Shown here piece by piece: positions 44,230 through 54,379 of a stretch of 64,000 nucleotides of DNA (the stretch's first letter is position 1; each line of letters starts with the position of its first letter). A model generated the notes under the pieces. That model was not told the origin of the DNA, did no database searches, and saw only the letters and a list, made by a program, of their open reading frames with translations. The stretch spans positions 124,001 through 188,000 of the forward strand of contig NZ_JAJSDQ010000002.1 in assembly GCF_021272345.1 (NCBI RefSeq), in the 5' to 3' direction. Both the position numbers and the translations under genes were made by a program. This DNA comes from Ornithinimicrobium sediminis (GTDB lineage Bacteria; Actinomycetota; Actinomycetes; Actinomycetales; Dermatophilaceae).

Positions 44230-44747
44230 ACGACCACCCGCTTGGCCTGCGGGTTGCCCTGGCCGAGGCGGCGGTAGCGGTCGAGCACCTCGACGAGCTC
44301 GGCGCGCAGGGCGGTCAGCTGCTCGGCGTTCACCAGCACCAGGTGGTCCTCCAGGCCCGCGACCTGCCAGGCGGCGGGCCAGGCGTCGCGCTGCTCGACC
44401 CAGCCCTGCGCGCGGTCGTGGAAGTGAGCCAGGTAGTCCAGCGCCAGCCACCGGGCCGCGCTCGCGTCGTCCTCGTCCTCGGGGCTCTCGGTAAGGTCGG
44501 GACGCAGCTCGGGGTCCGGGGCGGCCCGCCAGACCCGGCGCCGGCCGCCACCGGACCCGGTGTCCTCCACCAGACCCACCTCGGCCAGGCGTCGCAGGTG
44601 GTAGCTGGTGGCGCCCGAGTGCGTGTCCAGGGCGCGGGCCAGCTCGCTCGCCGTGGCGTTGCCGTGCACGCGGAGCTCGGCGAGCAGACGGGAACGCAGC
44701 GGGTGCGCCAGCACCCGCAGGGCCGAGGTCGAGGAGGCGGACGGCAT
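44169..44747 (-). CDS. ArsR-like winged-helix transcriptional regulator
   Basis: A 192-residue regulator from the ATG at 44747 (minus strand). The N-terminal winged helix (about 8-75) contains LRVLAHPLRSRLLAELRVHGNATASELARAL in parts, then GATSYHLRRLAEVGLVED, the recognition helix. No metal-binding cysteines are seen in the helix. The C-terminal 110 residues, with AARWLALDYLAHFHDRAQGW, are shared with other actinobacterial HTH_20 proteins and may sense a ligand. A perfect palindrome lies 30 bases upstream. Its 3' end overlaps the convergent GAF regulator by 61 bases. Confidence 0.85.
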   Translation of the reverse strand: MPSASSTSALRVLAHPLRSRLLAELRVHGNATASELARALDTHSGATSYHLRRLAEVGLVEDTGSGGGRRRVWRAAPDPELRPDLTESPEDEDDASAARWLALDYLAHFHDRAQGWVEQRDAWPAAWQVAGLEDHLVLVNAEQLTALRAELVEVLDRYRRLGQGNPQAKRVVVYTCALPVDPPPRAREETTP

Positions 44748-44776
44748 GGACCGACGGTAGCGGTCGACAGGCCCAG

Positions 44777-44793
44777 TGCACAATCATTGTGCA
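44777..44793. promoter_or_regulatory. Palindromic operator of the winged-helix regulator
   Basis: TGCACAAT-C-ATTGTGCA is a perfect 17-base palindrome, 30 bases upstream of the regulator's ATG and 66 bases before the rplM promoter on the other side. Its AT-rich centre resembles ArsR-family operators, so autorepression is likely. Confidence 0.65.
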
Positions 44794-44858
44794 TACGGAC
44801 GTCCGCACAGCCGCGCGGCAGCACCGCATACGCCTGCTGACCTGCGGCGACACGCGTT

Positions 44859-44888
44859 TTGGGGTCTGGGGGTGGCGATCCGTAGACT
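44859..44888 (+). promoter_or_regulatory. Probable rplM-rpsI promoter
   Basis: TTGGGG (44859-44864) and TAGACT (44883-44888) with an 18-base spacer; a start near 44895 gives a 36-nt leader. Confidence 0.6.
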
Positions 44889-44930
44889 GGGGAGCTGTTG
44901 CCATCCGAACGACTCACAAAGGTTTGCACC

Positions 44931-45374
44931 GTGCGCACCTACTCCCCCAAAGCCGGCGAGGTCACCCGCGCCTGGCACGTCATCGACGCCACGGACGTGG
45001 TGCTGGGCCGTCTCGCGTCCCAGGCCGCGATCCTCCTGCGTGGCAAGCACAAGACGACCTACGCGCCGCACATGGACATGGGCGACTTCGTCATCATCAT
45101 CAACGCCGACAAGGTGGCCCTCACCGGCTCCAAGCTGGCCCAGAAGAAGGCCTACCGCCACTCCGGCTACCCCGGTGGCCTGCGGGCCATGGGCTACGAG
45201 GAGCTCCTGGAGAAGCACCCGACCCGGGCGGTCGAGAAGGCCATCCGCGGCATGGTCCCCAAGAACTCCCTCGGCCGGCAGCAGCTGTCCAAGCTGAAGG
45301 TCTATGCCGGTGACACCCACCCGCACGCGGCCCAGAAGCCGGTCCCGTACGAGATCTCCCAGGTCGCGCAGTAA
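44931..45374 (+). CDS. rplM: 50S ribosomal protein L13
   Basis: L13, 147 residues from the GTG at 44931 ([20 protein letters not shown]), the same length as in M. tuberculosis; an upstream in-frame ATG would put its first codons inside the leader. It is an early assembly protein of the large subunit. Conserved blocks are [28 protein letters not shown] and [10 protein letters not shown]. The ribosome-binding sequence is weak (CAAAGG). rpsI follows after 14 bases. Confidence 0.97.
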   Translation: MRTYSPKAGEVTRAWHVIDATDVVLGRLASQAAILLRGKHKTTYAPHMDMGDFVIIINADKVALTGSKLAQKKAYRHSGYPGGLRAMGYEELLEKHPTRAVEKAIRGMVPKNSLGRQQLSKLKVYAGDTHPHAAQKPVPYEISQVAQ

Positions 45375-45388
45375 GGAATCTGACACAC

Positions 45389-45886
45389 ATGACTGTCAAC
45401 GACACCGACGTCGAGCTCGACGAGGTCGAGCTCACCGAGTACACCAGCGAGTCCGAGGCCGCTCCGTCGGCCACCGCGGCCGAGCGTCGCTCGGTCTCCG
45501 TCCCCGGCGCAGCCACGGGTCGCCGCAAGCAGGCCATCGCCCGCGTGCGCATCGTGCCCGGCACCGGCGAGTGGAAGATCAACGGCAAGAGCCTCGAGGA
45601 CTACTTCCCGAACAAGGTCCACCAGCAGATCGTGAACGAGCCGTTCAGCGTCCTCGAGCTGCAGGACGCCTACGACGTGCTCGTGCGCGTGCACGGTGGC
45701 GGCCCCTCAGGCCAGGCGGGCGCCGTCCGTCTGGGCGTGGCCCGTTCGCTCAACGGCGTGGACGCCGAGCTGAACCGTCCCGCGCTGAAGAAGGCCGGTC
45801 TGCTCACCCGTGACCCGCGCGTCCCGGAGCGCAAGAAGGCCGGTCTGAAGAAGGCCCGCAAGGCTCCGCAGTACAGCAAGCGCTGA
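45389..45886 (+). CDS. rpsI: 30S ribosomal protein S9
   Basis: S9, 165 residues. The core from about residue 40 ([23 protein letters not shown], ending [12 protein letters not shown]) is the family, and the final Ser-Lys-Arg reaches the P-site tRNA. The first 38 residues are an acidic Glu/Thr-rich extension, common in actinobacteria. Its start lies downstream of AAGGAA, and an imperfect hairpin follows the stop. Confidence 0.97.
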   Translation: MTVNDTDVELDEVELTEYTSESEAAPSATAAERRSVSVPGAATGRRKQAIARVRIVPGTGEWKINGKSLEDYFPNKVHQQIVNEPFSVLELQDAYDVLVRVHGGGPSGQAGAVRLGVARSLNGVDAELNRPALKKAGLLTRDPRVPERKKAGLKKARKAPQYSKR

Positions 45887-45907
45887 TCAGGCGGCACCGC
45901 ACGTGAC

Positions 45908-45944
45908 AGGCCCCGGGCCTCCCCGTGAAGGGGAGACCGGGGTC
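45908..45944 (+). terminator. Terminator after rpsI
   Basis: An imperfect GC-rich hairpin with about 16 pairs, including G-U pairs and one bulge, around a GTGA loop. It begins 22 bases after the rpsI stop. Confidence 0.6.
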
Positions 45945-45956
45945 TCTCGCGTGCGT

Positions 45957-45962
45957 CATACT
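45957..45962 (+). promoter_or_regulatory. Candidate -10 box of glmM
   Basis: CATACT lies just after the rpsI terminator and 68 bases before the glmM ATG. No clear -35 box is seen. Confidence 0.35.
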
Positions 45963-46030
45963 GCCCGGTGGCGCATCGCCATCGGATGCGCCGGACGGGC
46001 AGGACGCCCGCAGGAAAGGACGAGGACGAC

Positions 46031-47377
46031 ATGGGACGACTTTTCGGCACCGACGGGGTGCGGGGACTGGCCAACCGGGACGTGACCGCCGAGCTGGCGC
46101 TGAACCTCTCCGTCGCGGTGGCGCACGAGCTCAGCGCGAGGGGTGCCTACGGCGGTCGCCGCGCGACCGCCGTCGTCGGGCGTGACCCACGGGCCTCCGG
46201 GGAGTTCCTCAGTGCCTCGGTCATGGCCGGGTTCGCCTCGGCGGGGGTCGACGTGCTGGACGCCGGTGTGCTGCCCACCCCTGCCATCGCCTACCTCACC
46301 AAGCGCCTGTCCGCCGAGATGGGTGCCATGCTGTCGGCCTCGCACAACGCGATGCCCGACAACGGCATCAAGTACTTCGCCTCCGGCGGACACAAGCTGG
46401 CCGACGAGATCGAGGACCGCATCTCCGAGCGCATGGGCACCGGCTGGGAGCGACCCGTCGGGGCTGCCGTCGGTCGGATCCGGCCGTTCCCGCAGGGTGC
46501 CGAGTTCTACATCGACCATCTGCTCGAGGCCGTGCCGGCGCGTCTGGACGGCCTGCACGTGGTCATCGACGCCGCGCACGGGGCGGCCAGCGTGGTCGGC
46601 CCCGAGGTCTTCCAGCGCGCCGGCGCGACGGTCGACGCCATCGGGTCCGACCCCGACGGGCTGAACATCAACGACGGCTACGGCTCGACCCACCTCGAGC
46701 AGCTCCAGCGGGCGGTCGTGGCCCGCGGTGCCGACCTCGGCCTGGCCCTCGACGGCGACGCCGACCGCTGCCTCGCGGTGGACGCCGACGGGCAGGTCGT
46801 CGACGGTGACCAAATCATGGCGATCCTCGCGGTCGAGCTCCACGAGCGGGGTCGGCTGCGCGACGACACGCTGGTGGCCACCGTCATGAGCAACCTCGGC
46901 CTGCTGCGCGCCATGGAGCAGCAGGGCATCATCGTGGTGCAGACCGGCGTCGGCGACCGCTACGTGCTGGAGAAGATGCGCGCCCACAGCTACTCCCTCG
47001 GGGGCGAGCAGTCCGGGCACGTGATCATGCTGGACCACGGCACCACGGGTGACGGGGTGCTCACCGCGCTGTCGGTGGCGGGGGCGGTCGTCTCCTCCGG
47101 CAAGCCGCTGTCCGAGCTGGCTGCCGTCATGCAGCGCATGCCCCAGGTGCTCATCAACGTCAAGGACGTTGACAAGAACGCCGTCGACACCCACGGGGGG
47201 GTACAGGCCGAGGTGCAGGCTGTCGAGGCCGAGCTGGGCGAGCGCGGGCGGGTGCTGCTGCGCAAGTCGGGCACGGAGCCGGTGGTGCGCGTCATGATCG
47301 AGGCCGACACCGCCGAGCGCGCCCAGCACTTCGGCGACCACCTCGCCGGGGTGGTCCGCCGGCACCTCTCCCTGTGA
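46031..47377 (+). CDS. glmM: Phosphoglucosamine mutase
   Basis: GlmM, 448 residues, converting glucosamine-6-phosphate to glucosamine-1-phosphate for peptidoglycan precursors. It begins [15 protein letters not shown]. The phosphorylated serine is S104 in [12 protein letters not shown], the metal loop is [12 protein letters not shown], the substrate loop [10 protein letters not shown], and the phosphate-binding C-terminal segment [14 protein letters not shown]. The start has GAAAGGA upstream. rplM-rpsI-glmM is a conserved actinobacterial order. Confidence 0.97.
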   Translation: MGRLFGTDGVRGLANRDVTAELALNLSVAVAHELSARGAYGGRRATAVVGRDPRASGEFLSASVMAGFASAGVDVLDAGVLPTPAIAYLTKRLSAEMGAMLSASHNAMPDNGIKYFASGGHKLADEIEDRISERMGTGWERPVGAAVGRIRPFPQGAEFYIDHLLEAVPARLDGLHVVIDAAHGAASVVGPEVFQRAGATVDAIGSDPDGLNINDGYGSTHLEQLQRAVVARGADLGLALDGDADRCLAVDADGQVVDGDQIMAILAVELHERGRLRDDTLVATVMSNLGLLRAMEQQGIIVVQTGVGDRYVLEKMRAHSYSLGGEQSGHVIMLDHGTTGDGVLTALSVAGAVVSSGKPLSELAAVMQRMPQVLINVKDVDKNAVDTHGGVQAEVQAVEAELGERGRVLLRKSGTEPVVRVMIEADTAERAQHFGDHLAGVVRRHLSL

Positions 47378-47393
47378 GTCCCGGCCTTCGGGT

Positions 47394-47412
47394 CCGGGCC
47401 CTCTGAGCCCGG
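47394..47412 (+). terminator. Weak hairpin after glmM
   Basis: A 6-bp stem (47394-47399 with 47407-47412) with a 7-nt loop, 16 bases after the glmM stop. It may contribute to termination before ohr. Confidence 0.4.
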
Positions 47413-47535
47413 GGCAGGCTTCGCCCGACGACCCGGCGGCGGCGCGGGGTGGAATGTCTGCCCTGCTCAGCCGGTTGACGACGTCGGACCCGGCCCGCAG
47501 GGGCGGGTCCCACGACCTACCCCGACGCGAAGAGG

Positions 47536-47964
47536 ATGAGCATGGAGCAGATCGTCAAGGCCCGTTACAGCGCCGCAGCCACCGCACAGGGTGGCCGAGG
47601 GGGTCAGGTCACCAGCGCCGACGGTGTCGTCGACCTTCCCCTGGGCAAGCCGGGCAGCACCGCCAACCCCAAGGCCAACCCGGAGACCCTCTTCGCGGCC
47701 GGGTATGCCGCGTGCTTCGGCGGGGCGCTGAACCTCATCGCCTCGCAGGAGGGTCTGGACACCAGCGACTCCACGGTCACCGCAGACGTGACGCTGGGTG
47801 ACACCGGCACCGGGGCGGGCCTGGCCGTCGACATCGAGGCGCGCATCCCCGGGGTCGACGACGCGACCGCCCAACGCCTGGTCGACGCGGCCCACCAGAT
47901 GTGCCCCTACAGCAAGGCCACGCGCGGCAACATCGGGGTCACGGTCACCGGCCTCGCAGCCTGA
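47536..47964 (+). CDS. Organic hydroperoxide resistance protein, Ohr/OsmC family
   Basis: A 142-residue peroxidase of the Ohr/OsmC family, which reduces organic and fatty-acid hydroperoxides using two cysteines. The reactive C60 lies in AGYAACFGGAL and the resolving C123 in HQMCPYSKATRGNI; R21 and E50 could form the conserved Arg-Glu pair around the reactive thiol. The short length and the PETLFAAGYAACF motif favour Ohr over OsmC. No OhrR repressor is adjacent; ohr genes without ohrR nearby are known. GAAGAGG precedes the start. Confidence 0.9.
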   Translation: MSMEQIVKARYSAAATAQGGRGGQVTSADGVVDLPLGKPGSTANPKANPETLFAAGYAACFGGALNLIASQEGLDTSDSTVTADVTLGDTGTGAGLAVDIEARIPGVDDATAQRLVDAAHQMCPYSKATRGNIGVTVTGLAA

Positions 47965-48037
47965 CCGTTCGCCTCCGGCGGCCCGACACCTTCCGTGGCG
48001 GGCCGCCGGTGCTGCTGCGGGACCTGTGGGCGCCGCG

Positions 48038-48543
48038 TCAGACGGCGCGTTCGAGCAGGCCCGTGTCCACGTCGTAGATGAACCCTCCGACGGCGACCCG
48101 GTCTGCGATGAGCGGGTGGGAGGTGACCCGCCGCACGTCCTCGACCAGGGCGGCACGCTGGTCCGGCACCACGTGGAAGTGCTGCCACCACGCGTCCTGA
48201 CCCGCGAGCTCGGTGATCCGGTCGCGCAGGGCGTCCTCGGTGTGTGCGGCCATGGCGCAGCGCGTGTGCGGGGCGATCACGACACGCCGGACCCCCAGCA
48301 GGTGCACCCCCAGCACGAGGGCCTCCAGGGCCGCGTCCGTCACCCGACCGCCGGGGTTGCGGAAGATCTTGGCGTCGCCGTGCTCGAGACCGAGCATCCG
48401 CAGCGGCTCGATGCGCGAGTCCATGCAGGTGACGATGGCCACCCCCGCACGGGCGATGCCGTCGAAGCCGGCATGCGCGAAGTCCTGCGCGTAGGCGCGG
48501 TTGGCCTCCAGCAGGTCGTCGAAGGGGTCGGTCTGCTCGCTGT

Positions 48544-48547
<4 letters not shown>
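48038..48547 (-). CDS. Beta-carbonic anhydrase
   Basis: A beta-class carbonic anhydrase of 169 residues, interconverting CO2 and bicarbonate. Zinc ligands are C41 (with D43 and R45 in CMDSR), H94 and C97 (in PHTRCAM). The end [17 protein letters not shown] is typical of the short actinobacterial class. The ATG overlaps the fumarase stop codon by four bases (ATGA), so it should be translated by coupling with fumarase. Members of this short group sometimes have low activity, which cannot be judged here. Confidence 0.92.
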
Positions 48548-50268
<1,721 letters not shown>

Positions 50269-50426
50269 AGGGTAGTGCTCCTCGGGGCGCTCGTGCCGGG
50301 GGGTCGGGCGGCACCGCGCGTATCACGGCGCAGCCGACGGCGCTCCTGCCTGTCGGCGGACCCGTGCGGGCGCCGGTGCATGCGGAGCCCGGTGCCGCCC
50401 CGCCGCCGGTGACGGGAGGCAGGCGC

Positions 50427-51410
50427 ATGGCACAGGTCGACGCGTGTGTCGTGGTGCCGGCGGCCGCCGGAGCACCGGCCCTGTCCGGCGCCCGGGGCTT
50501 GCGGGCCTGGCGTGGTGCGCTGCTCCTGCTGCCGGCCGGTGCGGTGCTCGTGGCGCTGGTGCTGCAGCTCGAGCCGGCGACGTGGAGCGGCGCGCTGGCC
50601 AGGACCCAGTGGGCGTGGGTCCTGGTGGCGGGGGTGTGCTCGGCTGCCGCCTTCGTCGGAGCAGGATGGAACGTGGCCGGGTTCGCCCCCGGGCGCCTGG
50701 GCATCCTGCGAGCGACGGCCGTCCAGGTGGCGGCCACGGGTCTGAAGCTGGTGACGCCCGCTGGAGCCGGTGCCCTGGCGGTCAACGTGCGTCTGATGCA
50801 GCGGACGGGCGGCGGGACGGGCACGGCCGTCGCCGCGGTGGCCGGGGCACAGGCGGCCCAAGGGGTCGTCACGGTCGTCCTGCTCGGTGCCGTCGCGGTG
50901 GTGCCGGGTCGCGCGCTGGTGCTGCCGGGCGTCCCAGGGCCACCGACGCCGGTCCACGGGCTCGTGCTGGTGGCGCTGGTGGGGCTCGCGTGCCTGGTCG
51001 TAGCCCGCCACGGGCACCGGCTGCGGACCGCTGTGCGCCGGGCCGTGGGCCCGCTCGTGCCTGTGGTGCGCTCGCCGCGACGCCTGGGCCAGGGGTTCGG
51101 GGGAGCCTGTCTGCTCTCCCTCGCCCTGGCGGGCACGCTGTGGGCCGTGACGAGCGCTCTGGGCACTCCCGTGGGGATCACCGACGCCCTCGTCGTCGTG
51201 CTGGTGGGCGTGGGGGTGGGTGCGGCAGTGCCGACCCCTGGTGGCACCGGTGGCGTGGAGGTGGCCATGACCGGCGGTCTCGTGGCGGCCGGGGTGCCGC
51301 TGGAGGCAGCCGCGCCCGCCGTCGTCCTCTACCGCCTGCTCACCCTGTGGCTGCCCGTGCCGCTCGGCCTGCTCGCGGCCTGGCGGCTGCGCGCCCTCGG
51401 GGCGCTGTGA
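50427..51410 (+). CDS. Lysylphosphatidylglycerol synthase TM-like membrane protein (UPF0104/YbhN type)
   Basis: A polytopic membrane protein of 327 residues from the ATG at 50427, seven bases after GGGAGG; an earlier GTG is less well placed. About seven to eight hydrophobic segments are visible. The C-terminal signature PTPGGTGGVEVAMTGGLVAAGV followed by VVLYRLLTLWLPVPLG is that of the flippase-like domain of MprF and of YbhN proteins. There is no cytosolic aminoacyltransferase domain, so lysyl transfer itself is unlikely; lipid flipping is the inferred role. It ends one base before the convergent sugar kinase. Confidence 0.85.
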   Translation: MAQVDACVVVPAAAGAPALSGARGLRAWRGALLLLPAGAVLVALVLQLEPATWSGALARTQWAWVLVAGVCSAAAFVGAGWNVAGFAPGRLGILRATAVQVAATGLKLVTPAGAGALAVNVRLMQRTGGGTGTAVAAVAGAQAAQGVVTVVLLGAVAVVPGRALVLPGVPGPPTPVHGLVLVALVGLACLVVARHGHRLRTAVRRAVGPLVPVVRSPRRLGQGFGGACLLSLALAGTLWAVTSALGTPVGITDALVVVLVGVGVGAAVPTPGGTGGVEVAMTGGLVAAGVPLEAAAPAVVLYRLLTLWLPVPLGLLAAWRLRALGAL

Positions 51411-51411
51411 C

Positions 51412-52350
51412 TCAGGTGTCGAGCTCGCCCCGGGTCGGCGCTGCGGCCCCGGCCCGCGCCACGGTGTAGGACGCCGTCGCGATGCCGCGCGCGACGGCCC
51501 GCCGGACGGTGGCCAGGTCTGCTCGGGCCAGCCGGCCGCGGGCCGCGACCGAGCCGAGCAGCCCCTCGTCGAGCAGCCCCGAGACGAGGCCGGCCATGAA
51601 GGAGTCGCCCGCACCGACGGTGTCCACCACGTCGACGCGACGGGAGGGCACCTGCGTCGTCTCACCGGTGCCCGACACGTGGATGAGGACGCCGTCACCG
51701 CCACGGGTGATGACGACCAGCCCGGGGCCGAGCCGTGCCCACTCCCGGGCGATCACCTCGGCCGAGGCCCCGGCATACAGCCACTCCGCGTCCTCGTCGC
51801 TGCTCTTGACCACGTCGCTGCGCCCCACGCACTCCTCGACGCGCTGCCGCGCGTCCTCGGGGGCACCCATGATGGTCGGCCGTGCGTTGGGGTCGTAGGA
51901 CACGGTCGCTGTCGCGCGTGCCCGCTCGATGAGACGCACCACCTGGCTGCCGCCCGGCTCGAGCGTGGCGGCGATCGAGCCGGTGTGGACGTGGCCGACC
52001 CCGGCGAGGTCGATCTCGGGGAGCTCCCACCTCAGGTCGAACTCGTAGCTCGCGGCGCCGGTGGCGTCGAGCGTCGCCGCGGCCGTGGGGGTGCGCTCGG
52101 CGCTGTCACTGCCGGGCGTCAGCCGGACGCCGCGCTCGGCCAGGTATGCGGTGATCCTGCGGCCCCGCTCGTCGGTGCCGACGTGGGTCGCCAGCCGGGT
52201 GGGATGACCGAGCCGGGCCAGGCCGACGGCCACGTTGGCCGGGCTGCCGCCCACGTGCTCGGTCTCCGTGCCGTCCTGCGGGCGGACGATGTCGATGAGC
52301 GCCTCCCCGGCGGCCAGGACCCGCACGGAGGAGGCGTCGGGCTCAGGCAT
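51412..52350 (-). CDS. PfkB-family sugar kinase (fructokinase-like)
   Basis: A ribokinase/PfkB-family kinase of 312 residues. The N-terminal signature is [16 protein letters not shown] (about 34-49) and the C-terminal one [18 protein letters not shown] with the catalytic aspartate in GAGDSF. Fructose is the most likely substrate by overall pattern, but 2-dehydro-3-deoxygluconate or adenosine kinases share these motifs. It overlaps glpX by eight bases and is probably co-transcribed with it, which would link sugar phosphorylation with gluconeogenesis. Confidence 0.88.
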   Translation of the reverse strand: MPEPDASSVRVLAAGEALIDIVRPQDGTETEHVGGSPANVAVGLARLGHPTRLATHVGTDERGRRITAYLAERGVRLTPGSDSAERTPTAAATLDATGAASYEFDLRWELPEIDLAGVGHVHTGSIAATLEPGGSQVVRLIERARATATVSYDPNARPTIMGAPEDARQRVEECVGRSDVVKSSDEDAEWLYAGASAEVIAREWARLGPGLVVITRGGDGVLIHVSGTGETTQVPSRRVDVVDTVGAGDSFMAGLVSGLLDEGLLGSVAARGRLARADLATVRRAVARGIATASYTVARAGAAAPTRGELDT

Positions 52351-53362
52351 GGGGGGCGTGCTCGTCGGCGATCGCCGCCACCTTGTCGAGCCGGTGGTGC
52401 GACTCGATGTAGCGGATCGTGCCGGACTTGCTGCGCATCACGATCGAGTTGGTCACCGCGGTGCCCGAGCCGTAGCGCACACCCTTGAGGATGTCCCCGT
52501 CGGTGATGCCGGTCGCCACGAAGAAGGCGTTGTTGCCCGTGACCAGGTCGTCGGTGGTCAGCACCCGGGTGAGATCGTGGCCGGCGTCGATGGCCTTCTG
52601 CCGCTCCTCGTCGTCCTTGGGCCACAACCGGCCCTGGATCACACCGCCCATGGCCTTCATGGCGCACGCGGTGATGATGCCCTCGGGGGTGCCGCCGACG
52701 CCGAGCAGCATGTCGACGCCGCTCTCCTCCTGGCAGGCCGCGATGGACCCTGCGACGTCGCCGTCGGTGATGAAACGCAGCCGGGCCCCGGCATCGCGCA
52801 CCTCCTGGGCGAGCTGCTCGTGGCGCGGGCGGTCCAGCATGATCACCGTGACGTCCTCGGTGTAGCGCTTCTTGGCACGGGCGACGCGGCGCACGTTCTC
52901 GGCGACCGGAAGGCGGATGTCGACCCGGTCGGCGCAGTCCGCCCCGACGACGAGCTTGTCCATGTAGAACACGGCACTGGGGTCGTACATCGTGCCCTTC
53001 TCGGACACGGCCATGACCGCGATGGCGTTGTTCATGCCCTTGGCGGTCGGGGTCGTCCCCTCGACCGGGTCGACCGCCACGTCGACCTTCGCCCCGGTGC
53101 CGTCACCGACCTTCTCCCCGTTGTAGAGCATCGGGGCCTCGTCCTTCTCGCCCTCACCGATGACCACGACGCCGTCCATGGACACGTTGGCGATGACCTT
53201 GCGCATCGCCTCCACGGCGGCGTTGTCGGCGAGCTCCTTCTGGCCCATCCCGACCCAGCGGCCGGCGGCCAGGGCGGCGGCCTCGGTGACGCGGACCAGC
53301 TCCAGGGCCAGGTTGCGGTCGGGGATCACGGCTTCCCGTCGCGTGCGGGTCTCGTCGGCCAT
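52343..53362 (-). CDS. glpX: Fructose-1,6-bisphosphatase, class II
   Basis: GlpX, 339 residues, the gluconeogenic phosphatase of actinobacteria that releases phosphate from fructose-1,6-bisphosphate. Metal and substrate motifs are [37 protein letters not shown] and GVGGTPEGI. The start has GAAGGAG seven bases upstream on the minus strand, with a possible -10 box TAGGGT at 53403-53408. It is followed by the PfkB kinase and divergent from a DUF4245 gene, an order also found in mycobacteria. Confidence 0.96.
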   Translation of the reverse strand: MADETRTRREAVIPDRNLALELVRVTEAAALAAGRWVGMGQKELADNAAVEAMRKVIANVSMDGVVVIGEGEKDEAPMLYNGEKVGDGTGAKVDVAVDPVEGTTPTAKGMNNAIAVMAVSEKGTMYDPSAVFYMDKLVVGADCADRVDIRLPVAENVRRVARAKKRYTEDVTVIMLDRPRHEQLAQEVRDAGARLRFITDGDVAGSIAACQEESGVDMLLGVGGTPEGIITACAMKAMGGVIQGRLWPKDDEERQKAIDAGHDLTRVLTTDDLVTGNNAFFVATGITDGDILKGVRYGSGTAVTNSIVMRSKSGTIRYIESHHRLDKVAAIADEHAPHA

Positions 53363-53446
53363 GGGGACTCCTTCGTCGCGCCTGTGTGTCCGGTCACGAC
53401 GACCCTATCGGAGGGGTCTCACAGGAGGCAGTGCGACCATGGTGAG

Positions 53447-54061
53447 GTGAGCACCCCCCCGACACCGGCACCGTCGGCCACACCGCCGACCAGCGAGGAC
53501 GCCCGCCGCAAGCGCCTGCTGTCCTACTCGAGCAAGAACATGATCTACTCGATGCTCGCCGTCCTGGTCGTCGCCTTCGCCTGGTGGTCCCTCATGCCGA
53601 ACCCCGACGAGCCGCAGCGTCGTCCGGCGGAGGTGGAGCAGGCCGCGGGCTTCGCCGCCCGCGAGGCCGACTGGCCCATCTGGAGCCCGGTGGGCCTTCC
53701 GGAGACCTGGTCGGGGACGTCCGTGAGCTACGCGACGATCGACGGGGTGCCCACCTGGCGCATGGGCTGGGTGTCCCCGCAGACCGAGTACGTCGCCCTG
53801 CGGCAGACCGTGGACCCGCCCGAGAGCTGGAGTGGTGAGGTGCTGCGGGGCCTCGAGCAGCAGGGCCCCGTGGCCCTGCAGGGGCCGGCCGGCGAGCAGG
53901 ACTGGGACGTCTTCACCGGGGTCGACCGCAACGGGGTGCCGGAGGTCGCGCTCGTGCTCGCGCCCACCCCGGACCAGCCGGCGACCACGATCGTGCACGG
54001 CACGGCCGACGTGCCGGAGATCGCGGTCTTCGTCGAGGCGCTCGAGGTCGCCGAACCCTAG
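53447..54061 (+). CDS. DUF4245 membrane-anchored protein
   Basis: A 204-residue protein from the GTG at 53447. A proline/threonine-rich start is followed by one transmembrane segment (about residues 32-50, MIYSMLAVLVVAFAWWSLM) and an extracytoplasmic domain with ADWPIWSPVGLPETW, TWRMGWVSPQTEYVALRQT and DVFTGVDRNGVPEVALVL, the DUF4245 pattern. Its function is unknown. It lies divergent from glpX, as the mycobacterial homologue does. No ribosome-binding site is well placed; a GACCAT box six bases upstream would fit a leaderless transcript. Confidence 0.85.
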   Translation: MSTPPTPAPSATPPTSEDARRKRLLSYSSKNMIYSMLAVLVVAFAWWSLMPNPDEPQRRPAEVEQAAGFAAREADWPIWSPVGLPETWSGTSVSYATIDGVPTWRMGWVSPQTEYVALRQTVDPPESWSGEVLRGLEQQGPVALQGPAGEQDWDVFTGVDRNGVPEVALVLAPTPDQPATTIVHGTADVPEIAVFVEALEVAEP

Positions 54062-54062
54062 G

Positions 54063-54095
54063 CCGGCTGCCGGCTGCCGGCTGCCGGCTGCCGGG
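54063..54095. repeat. Tandem heptamer repeat
   Basis: CCGGCTG is repeated four times without interruption from 54063, followed by a partial copy. It lies between the convergent DUF4245 and xseB genes and may vary in copy number between strains. Confidence 0.9.
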
Positions 54096-54106
54096 GGCTG
54101 GGGAGC

Positions 54107-54370
54107 TCAGGTCTCCTCGGCCTGCGTGACCGTGCCCGGGGTGGTGGCATCGCTGCCGGCTGCGGTGACGGCGCCGGCGTCCAGCTGTGACTGGGCCTGG
54201 TCGAGCTTGGCCTGGCAGTGGGCGGCCAGTGCCTCACCGCGCTCCCAGAGCGCCATCGACTCCTCCAGGGGTGCCTCGCCGGACTCGATCCGGGCGACCA
54301 GGCGCACCAGCTCGTCGCGTGCCTGCTCGTAGCTCAGCTCTGCCACAGGGGTCTGGGTGTCGTCCGCCAT
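54107..54370 (-). CDS. xseB: Exodeoxyribonuclease VII small subunit
   Basis: XseB, 87 residues, a two-helix protein of which several copies bind each XseA. The core is [37 protein letters not shown] in parts, a family signature, followed by a Thr/Ala-rich tail. It starts nine bases after the xseA stop, so the two are co-transcribed. Exonuclease VII degrades single-stranded DNA from both ends. Confidence 0.95.
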   Translation of the reverse strand: MADDTQTPVAELSYEQARDELVRLVARIESGEAPLEESMALWERGEALAAHCQAKLDQAQSQLDAGAVTAAGSDATTPGTVTQAEET

Positions 54371-54379
54371 CCGGACACC

